NCBI GenBank assembly: GCA_018398585.1
Contig: JAGTTD010000001.1
Location: 27,039,438-27,103,437 of the forward strand
Direction: 5' to 3'
Length of the DNA stretch: 64,000 nucleotides
Origin: Simmondsia chinensis
Lineage: Eukaryota > Streptophyta > Magnoliopsida > Caryophyllales > Simmondsiaceae
Within the stretch, counting starts at the first letter, position 1; each line of letters opens with the position of its first letter. The position numbers were made by a program, and so were the translations under genes. The notes beneath the pieces are model-generated. The model was not told the DNA's origin and ran no database searches. It saw only the letters and a list, made by a program, of their open reading frames with translations. This document shows positions 56,831-64,000 of the stretch, piece after piece.

Positions 56831-57450
56831 TCCTTTTTCTTATGCATGAGCAAGTTTTGATAATCTTTTCAGAAAGGTGGAAGCTTTTTGATGAGGTTGC
56901 AACCTTGAGTGATTTCACAAATTTTCAGGCCTTAGGACAATAGAGTGGTTACAGTATTTTCATACTTGTATACTTGGACAATGATTGGTTTGTTGTCCAC
57001 TACTTTAAAATCAAGCCCTTTACTGACCGGGTATTTTCTAGTACCTGTATTGTTGCTCCCATAGTTCTTAAGAAGTGTAACTCATGTTTCCTTAGTATTA
57101 TCCATTTTAACATATATATCAAATAGACAATCGCTCATGTAGTGCAGCAGTGTTCCCCTACAAGTTATGTTGTCCGCAGTAAACTTTTCCTCGCAAGTGA
57201 ATTTGGCTGTTTCTTCTTTAGGAACGTTCTTTTCATAAAGAACATAATCGATAGAATAGTAGCTTTAGAGACCATCGTTTATGGTTCTTCTCATTTACTG
57301 ATTCAACTTTAGACATGTCGGGAAGGCTGCGTACATCAACCCGCCCAGACCCCGCTTCTGCGGGAGTCCTTGAGGCACTGGGTCTGTCGTTATTGTTGTT
57401 GTTGAACTTTAGACATGTCGGAAACCGAGAGTTTCATTGCCATTATTGAA
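56831..57450 (-). pseudogene. gag N-terminal part of copia E3
   Basis: The minus strand carries the copia gag start (MSKVESVNEKNHKRWSLKLL near 57,315), then CGQHNL-region residues, KYG near 57,060 and PFTLSN-type blocks down to 56,831, where element N interrupts it. An 83-bp SINE sits just upstream of and next to the gag start. Many stops and shifts. Gag continues at 53,206. Confidence 0.75.
57322..57404 (+). mobile_element. Short SINE with perfect 17-bp target duplication
   Basis: An 83-bp insert beginning GAAGGCTGCGTACATC and ending in a TTG-repeat tail (TTATTGTTGTTGTTG), flanked by AACTTTAGACATGTCGG at 57,305-57,321 and 57,405-57,421. The unoccupied site is visible in E1 at 29,425-29,441. 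It is a 5'-truncated copy of the family at 49.86 and 23.03 kb. Confidence 0.9.
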
Positions 57451-57469
57451 AATAAATCGTCTTTTATAT

Positions 57470-58209
57470 TGTCGCAAAAGACAGTAAGGGTTCAAGCACA
57501 TCAATGAAATGGTAAAAGGAAAGATCATACAAAGCCCACGCCATGGAGTAAGCCACTATCCTAAAAGACAATTTTGCCGTTTCTAGGGTGCACACGGTGT
57601 AACTGGAGCCCGTCTTTCAGAATTAACACGATCTGACCTTTAATGTTCACTCGTTAGAAGTCGTGTGGGATGCCAAGAGAACTTTGCCTAGACTTAGAGA
57701 AGCAATGTGAGGAGAAGACAGTACAGGAGGAGGATAGATATATGATTTTTGGATGATTGAGGAGGCTGAGAAATCAGTAGTATTTTTAGATGGAAAGGTG
57801 ACTGTTGGGAGTTGTTGTGACCTCCCGACAGTCACCCTGAAGAGGCACACTCCTTGGGGAAAAGGTGAGAAGTAATGGAGCTTCTTTGGAGAGCAACGTA
57901 GTGAAGGGAAGTGCAGTTTTACGAGGTGTACGCTGGTGCCCGTTAAGGGCAATTTTCAATAAAATAAAAGAAAGACCCTAAGAAAAAGTACTCCCACACC
58001 CATGCCCGAGCATGGCAAAGCGGGCAGGCAGCGCGTGCATGCGTGTAGTTTCCACCTTTCACCCACCCTTTACTTAGTTCAAAGCCCTTATTTCACAAGG
58101 TCATATATAAAGTGACCTTTCCATCTATAAACTATCAATGTGGGATATGGGTCCTATAGTAAGACATCAATTTTTCAATGTTGCATCAACCTTTGTTACA
58201 TTTCCAACA
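57470..58209 (-). repeat. 5' LTR of copia E3
   Basis: A 740-bp complete LTR of the E1/E3 family. On the minus strand it runs from TGTTGGAAATG to GCGACA. It is the best reference copy of this LTR in the window together with 22,116-22,842. Confidence 0.85.
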
Positions 58210-58548
58210 AATTTTAAGAAATGCACACACGAACTATGTATGTTTTTTGTACATGCATTATAGTTGTTGGGTTATGTGTGGAGCCTGGTTGTATTGGTGA
58301 TGTAGTACGATCGAAGCATTTCGAGAAGTACTATATGAAAAGAATTTATGATTAATTAGGAGTCTTTTTATTTTATTTGTTTTACTTAGAAATCTCTGAG
58401 TTGTAAATTCAAATTGCTAAAATTTTATTTTGTTTAGAGTTTCTAATTGGATAGGATTTTAATTTGTACATCCCAATTAGGTTAATATTATACTTCTTTA
58501 TCTTTTCTAGTTCAAGACTCCTACTCTATAAATGGAACCCTTATGTAC
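58210..58548. other. AT-rich spacer, possibly an LTR fragment
   Basis: No coding sequence. The right part, with a TATA-like CTCTATAAATGG near 58,527, looks like the end of a copia LTR cut by element C, but there is no second copy to confirm it. Confidence 0.4.
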
Positions 58549-58962
58549 TATTAAGCTTCAATTTAAAGATTGAAGTTAACCTATGAAAGAGAGAGTTTAG
58601 GTGAGAAGAGAAATGAAGATTAGAGAAGTAGGCAAGAATTAGAGAGAAAATATCTCAAAGGATATGTTGCATTTTCATTGAATGAATGAATCTTACACTT
58701 GAACAAGCTATTTAAAGAAATCTAGATACATTGCTTCAAGACAAGGCTTAACCGACTTAGAATAGCCTAGCCGTCACAATTGATGCAATCTTGACCACAA
58801 ACCGACTTAACTAACATTCAAAAAGCTTTGGCACTAAGCTACCAGTAATACAATTTATTTAAAAAATCACAGCACTTTACTAAACCTTATGATAGACGCT
58901 CCAACCAAGATATTACAGCAACAATGTAGCAACAATGAGCCTCACAAAGCCTGATCATAACA
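58549..58962 (-). repeat. 3' LTR of element C
   Basis: A 414-bp LTR. On the minus strand it begins TGTTATGATCAGG after the purine tract AAGAGGAGAGGAA (58,963-58,979). The outer end reads GAAGCTTAATA, with the final bases mutated. Confidence 0.85.
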
Positions 58963-58989
58963 TTCCTCTCCTCTTGAGAAACATTCTTG

Positions 58990-61880
58990 TCCTCAAGAAT
59001 GAAGCATGGGAAATTGACTCTTCAAAAATGAAAATTCTTCCCATGTTGTAAATTGGTTGTCCAAATTAGCCCATTGCACCAATACTTCTTGAATTGTCCT
59101 GCCACCAACCTTCAGCTCCCAAGTAGCCAACACAGCCGAAGGTTGCGGCAACATTGCACCGTTTGAGCCAGCGTCTGGTGGTTACTTTGTGCTTTAATAG
59201 CCTTTCTTCACCTATTTCTTAAGTAATGACACATGGAAAACAAGGTGAATGTATGAGTTAGGAGGTAAATCCTTTCAACAATCTTGTATGGCCCAAAGAA
59301 TCTAGCACTTAGCTTGACATTCTTTCTCATAGCTATGACGGATTGTCTATAGGGTTGAAGCTTGAGATAAACCATATCTCCAACTTCAAAATTCTTGTCC
59401 ACACGTTTCTTGTCAGCATACATCTTCATTCTTTCTTGGGCTTGATGAAGATTTTTTTTTTTAATAATTGCATCAATTGCCTCCTTTGCTGCACCAACTC
59501 AGTTACTTCTAGTACCGGAGACATCACCTTTTGCAGCGTAAATGGATTTGGAGGATCATAGCCATAAAGTGCCTTGAGAGGAGTAGTCCCAATCGAAGCA
59601 TGAGCATGTGTGTCGTACCAGTGCTCTACTATAGATAGCCATTTGTTCCACTCCTTTGGATAAGTGAACACCATGCTACTGAGGTATTGTTCAACGCACT
59701 AATTGACTATTTCTATCTGACCATCCGTTTGAGGATGATAGTATGAGCTAAGGGCCAAAGTTGTCCCCAACAATTTGAATAACTCCTTCCAAAAGTGACT
59801 AGTGAACATCTTATCACGATTGGATATAATGGATTGAGGTAATCCATGTAATTTCTAAATGTTGTCAGAGAAGCATCTAGCCATCTTCTCAGCTGTAACA
59901 AGCCGGACCAAAGCGATGAAGTGACTGAACTTCGTGAAACGATCAACCACTACCCAAATCACCTCCTTGCCTTTTGACTAGGACAATCCCTCGATGAAAT
60001 CCATACTTATGTTCACCCAGGGTCCTTCAGGAATAGGGAGAGGTTGTAAAAGACCATGATACCTATGATCTCCAAGCTTGGTTTATTGACAAACTTCGCA
60101 TGTTTGAACAAATTCTGCCACTGCCTTTTTCAATCCAGGCCAACTGAAATAAGCCCTGATTCTTTGATAAGTGCCTTAACCCCTGAGTGACCTGCCCACG
60201 CAGAATCTTGAGAAGCACTAATAATCTGAGCTCTCAACCCAGTGGAGGAGCCTTTGTACAGCTTGCCTTTCAATCTGATTATTCCTTTTATCACCGAGAT
60301 CTTAGCATTTGCAGCAACATTGCTAGATCCCTTCACATTGAAGGCTCGAATACACCCTTGTGCAAAAGAGTCATCTTCATAGGATTTGTGCACCTCTTCT
60401 ACCCAAGATGGAAGAACAATAGAAACGGCTCCATAAAATCCATGTTCACAGTTGTCCAATCTGCGTGATACTGCATCTGCAGCAATGTTTTCTTTCCCTT
60501 TCTGTACTCAATGACATAGTCAATGCCCAACATCTTCATCAACCCCATCTTTTGAAGTCTTGTAACAATCTTTTGCTTGAGAAGATGCTTCAAACTCTGA
60601 TGATCCGTCTTGATAACAAATCTGTGCCCATCCAAGTAGTGTCTCCATTTGTCTACAGCTAGAAGTATTGTCACATATTCTTTCTCATAGGTAGACATTG
60701 CTTGGTGCATGAGACTTAAGGCCTGACTAAGGTAGGCAATTGGTCTTCCTTCCTGTGACAGGACTGCTCCAATGCCTGTTCCACTTGCATCTGTTTCAAG
60801 AATGAACTCCTCAGCAAAGTTTGGCATTGCTAAGCTGACTTCAGAGCCTCAAATGCTGCCTAAGCCCGATTTGACCATCTAAATGCATCTTTCTCAAGTA
60901 ATTCTGTTAAGGGCATGGAAATAGAACCAAATCCAGCTATAAACTTATGGTAATAGCCTGTCAAACCCAAGAACCCCCGCAGCTGCTTTAGTGATACTGG
61001 AATAGGCCATTCCTTCATGGCTTGAATCTTGGAAGGGTCTATAGAAACTTCCTTATGCGATATCACATGGCCTAAATACTCTATTGTGTCTACACAAATG
61101 AGCACTTAGTCAATTTTGCATAGAACTTGTGATTACGTATTGCCAGAAATACCTCCCTCAAATGCTTGAGATGATCTTCAAAAGAGGGACTGTAAATAAG
61201 GATATCATCAAAAAATACCAACACAAATCTTCTCAAGAAAGGCTTGAAGACATCGTTCATGGCAGCTTGGAAAGTAGCCGAAACATTGGTTAAGCCAAAT
61301 GGAATAACCATAAACTCATAATGCCTGTCACGAGTTTGAAAGGCAATCTTGTATATGTCTTGCTCAAGAACTCTAATTTGATGAACCTCAAATCAAGTTT
61401 ACCGAAGAAGTGTGCTCCATATAACTCATCTAACAAATCATCTATGATAGGAATAGGGAACTTGTCTTTCACTATCAACGAATTTAGCTGCCTGTAATCG
61501 ATGCACATCCTAGTTGATCCATCCTTCTTTTTGACCAATATAATAGGAAAGGCGAAAGGGCTATGGCTTGGTCTGATGAAGCATGTCTTAAACAACTCCT
61601 CTACTTGCTTCTTAATCTTAGTCTTATGAGCATGAGGATATTTGCAAGGCCTTAGCTTTACTGTCTCAGCATTAGACTTAAGAGGAATGGCATGATCAAG
61701 GTTCCTCTTCGGAGGTAAGGTCTTAAGCTGCTCAAATATATCTTCAAACTCCTCAATCAATGATTGCACCGCAGGCTGAGGAATGACTCACAATTCAGTC
61801 GGAGAGATTGCAAACAGTTGGCCAATCCACTGATAGGCACTCTTCCTGAATCCACCTTATAGGCTCTTGCCTTTAATCAG
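58990..61880 (-). pseudogene. pol (RT, RNase H, integrase, chromodomain-like) of element C
   Basis: Minus-strand order: RT from about 61,770 ([19 protein letters not shown] near 61,500; [12 protein letters not shown] near 61,215), RNase H (ILETDASGTGIGAVLSQ near 60,800), HHCC zinc region near 60,240-60,060, and integrase core 60,000-59,650. The C-terminus has a GPYKIVERI block near 59,290 and a tail near 59,110-59,000 (VLVQWANLDNQFTTWEEF) typical of chromovirus chromodomain-like ends. The RT motif is FFDD, as in B. Several frame breaks. Confidence 0.88.
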
Positions 61881-61898
61881 CTGCAACTGAGCTTGATC

Positions 61899-63787
61899 TT
61901 ACATGTCATGCAAGATAACCTTAGATCCATGAATCACAAAAGACACTGTTAGCTTTGCAAAATCAAAGATTACAGGACTGAAAGATCTCATCCAATCAAC
62001 TCCTAACACCATGTCGAATCCACCTAAAAGAAGAATCCTGAAATCATAAGTAAACTGGTGCTCCTGCATAGACCGCTGAAAGGCTTGGCATTTGTTCTGA
62101 GTAAGAGGGCAATTCCCATCTGCAACTGTCACTGCCAAGGGATGAGTCTTGATCACCTCATGTCCCACTTTCTTTACCACTTTAGGATCAACAAAGCTGT
62201 GAGTGCTTCCGCGATCAATTAGGACAACAACTGGTCTCTTGCCAGCTTTCCCTTTTATTTTTATGGTGTTATAAGCTCCATTTCTGGTCAAAGCCTTCAT
62301 GGAGATTTCAATTTCATCATCAATAATTTTTACTGGTGACTCTGGGTTAGAACTATACTCATCAGCCTTAGATTCATCACCATCAGAATGCACACCAGTG
62401 CTAACACCTCTAGCAGACATCAAGAACTTAGAACTGCACTTGTGTCCCGACTGATATGGTTGATTACACTTATAACACAATCTTGAGAACTTCTTCTCAA
62501 CAGAACGAGATGCCTTGGATCCAACTGAATCCTTCTGATAAGGTTTGGAACTTTCTTCTTTGAACTTAGTTCTATCATTTGAAGTGAGGATAGTAGCTTC
62601 AATAAGCTTGCCTTTTGCATAAGCTTGGGATAGAGCTCTGGGTCTAATTGCTTTGGCAAGATTTTTAATTCTTGGTTTTAAACCACTTATAAAACTTGAG
62701 ACATAATATGCCTCTGTTGCTTGAGGATAAGTGGCTATCATACTTGCTCCGAGATTCTCAAATCTCGTCATATACTCCCTTACAATCGTTGTTAAAACAC
62801 CTTGTTGAAGTTATCAGCAACATCACTGGAATCCTCATCACCATAACGTTCGCATAACTCTTCCACAAATTCAGCCCAAGAAAGACTGGGATTGCTCTTC
62901 AATAAACTATAAAACCACACCTCATGATCTCCATGGAGGTGTAGTGCTGCCAATTCCACTTTCTCTGCTTCTCTTATGTAGTAGAAATGAAAATACCGAT
63001 AGCACCTTCTCAAACACGATTGAGGCTATTTGCCATCAAATGGATCAATCTGAACTCGAGGTTGTCTAGATGCATTACTTCTTCAATTCGATGTTGCATC
63101 GTTACTTTCTAATTGTTGCCGATGAGGCTGATCAGATGGACGATCTTGATGTCCAATGTCCTCATATGAAGTTTTGAACTGTACATCAGAATCAGGAGGA
63201 TGATCATTATGCTCTGAATTCATGCCTGATGACCGTGATTGCACTTGCCCAATTTGATGATCTCGTGATCATGCAGCTGCTTCAACCTCTTGAGGTCTTA
63301 TTTCCACTGATTTCCCTCGATCTTGAGGCCTAGCAGTCACTAGAACCAAAGAAGGTCTACCGAGTGATCGGTCTCTAGGTCCATTAGCTACATTATGAGC
63401 TTGTGATTACACCACCTTAGGTGGAGTTATCAGCTGATTTGCAAGTCGAGGTACTCCAATTACAGATGACTCTCCTTATCCATTAACCTGATTTTGCGAT
63501 TCAATAAGCTTGTCCTCGAAGTTTTGTAACTTCTGCGACATTAGATCTTCATGCTTCTTATCACTTTGTAATTGCATTTATCTCAATTGATCAATGCCAT
63601 TCTGCTGCAAATTCTAAAACCGATTGAATATATCATTCATTTGTAGCTTCAATTGATAATTTGTAACAAATAGCACCTCGGTTGGTGCATTAGCACCAAC
63701 AACCGTAGCATTGGACACATTTGGATCCACAATTGCAGCTGGATTTCCAATCCCAACTCCCGATCTAGTAGTTACTTCACCAGACAT
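61899..63787 (-). pseudogene. gag and protease of element C
   Basis: Gag starts at 63,787 (MSGEVTTRSG). It has a Gln-rich helical part, a low-complexity RPQ-rich linker, a capsid (YFHFYYIREAEKVELAAL near 62,980; ISGLKPRIKNLAKAI near 62,690) and a zinc knuckle CYKCNQPYQSGHKC near 62,470. The protease follows in the long frame 62,771-61,899. Its active site reads VVLIDRGSTHSFV near 62,220, so the serine of D-S-G is replaced by arginine. Downstream LGVDWMRSF is intact. Stops break the N-terminal half. Confidence 0.85.
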
Positions 63788-63873
63788 GCTTGAATTGTGC
63801 TTTTTATGCCTCGCCAGCTCAAATCAAGTAGCAATTGATAAATTGACAACAAGGAACCAGCTCTGATACCCAA

Positions 63874-64000
63874 TGTTAAGCTTCAATTGAAAGATTGAAT
63901 TTAACTTGTGAAAGAGCGAGTTTAGGTGAGAAGAGAAATGAAGATTAGATGAGAGATTAGAGATGTAGGTGAGAATTACAGAGAAAATAACTCAAAGGAT
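63874..64000 (-). repeat. 5' LTR of element C (partial)
   Basis: The first 127 bp of the LTR, matching 58,549 onward (AAGCTTCAATTGAAAGATTG...), next to the primer site. It continues beyond the window. Confidence 0.9.

Larger units (their letters stand above)
29877..58209 (-). mobile_element. Ty1/copia element E3 (outer host of the nest)
   Basis: A minus-strand copia element of the E1 family. Its 5' LTR lies at 57,470-58,209, gag at 57,450-56,831 and 53,206-52,750, protease and integrase below that, RT at 51,601-50,757 and again at 30,376-29,931, and a 53-bp remnant of its 3' LTR at 29,877-29,929. Two elements interrupt it: E4 (30,377-50,751) and a non-autonomous element (53,207-56,830), both with perfect 5-bp target duplications. 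The end of RNase H and most of the 3' LTR are deleted. Confidence 0.85.
58549..64000 (-). mobile_element. Ty3/gypsy chromovirus C (nearly complete)
   Basis: A minus-strand gypsy element running past the right edge: 3' LTR 58,549-58,962, polypurine tract, pol, gag, primer site at 63,860-63,872 and the first 127 bp of the 5' LTR. It is the most complete element of the A-B-C-D family. Stops and small shifts are present in gag and pol, so it is not autonomous as read. Confidence 0.92.

Overview
The window is repeat-rich nuclear DNA from a flowering plant, almost certainly a eudicot. The evidence is one spliced R2R3-MYB gene with the canonical plant intron positions, surrounded by Ty1/copia and Ty3/gypsy LTR retrotransposons, large non-autonomous LTR elements, SINEs and a MITE. 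I cannot name the species.

Layout. 1-10.9 kb: nested and chained gypsy pieces. They are a minus-strand element (A), a plus-strand chromovirus (B) that A landed in, a second plus-strand gag (D) sharing an LTR with B, and minus-strand remnants of a Tat/Ogre-type element with its extra RNase H. 10.9-15.7 kb: an internally deleted plus-strand copia element (F), split by a 3.3-kb non-autonomous LTR element with a near-perfect target duplication. 15.7-22.1 kb: the only host-gene island. It holds a MYB60-type transcription factor gene on the minus strand (three exons, 280 codons, apparently intact), plastid-derived fragments downstream and a MITE in its promoter region.

22.1-58.2 kb: a nest of minus-strand copia elements. 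E1 (22.1-29.9 kb) carries a solo LTR in its gag and a SINE near its 3' LTR. E3 (29.9-58.2 kb) was split just after its reverse-transcriptase YVDD motif by E4 (30,377-50,751, perfect CATGT duplication). E4 in turn holds two 6-kb LARD-like elements in opposite orientations (33.3-39.1 and 40.6-46.7 kb). E3's gag also contains a separate 3.6-kb non-autonomous LTR element (53,207-56,830, perfect TCCTT duplication) with an unrecognised acidic ORF. 58.5-64 kb: a nearly complete minus-strand chromovirus (C), related to A, B and D.

How the parts relate. A, B, C, D and the 53-57 kb element share LTR ends, an initiator-methionine-type primer site and a conserved block before the polypurine tract, so the coding elements may mobilise the non-coding one. 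Two LARD copies and three SINE copies show that parasites of parasites have been active here. The most unusual element is the SINE at 23.03-23.26 kb. Its head is derived from 5S rRNA with a recognisable internal Pol III promoter, its body matches two other SINE copies in the window, and an 18-bp target duplication flanks it. All retrotransposon reading frames carry stops, frameshifts or deletions. None looks autonomous as it stands.
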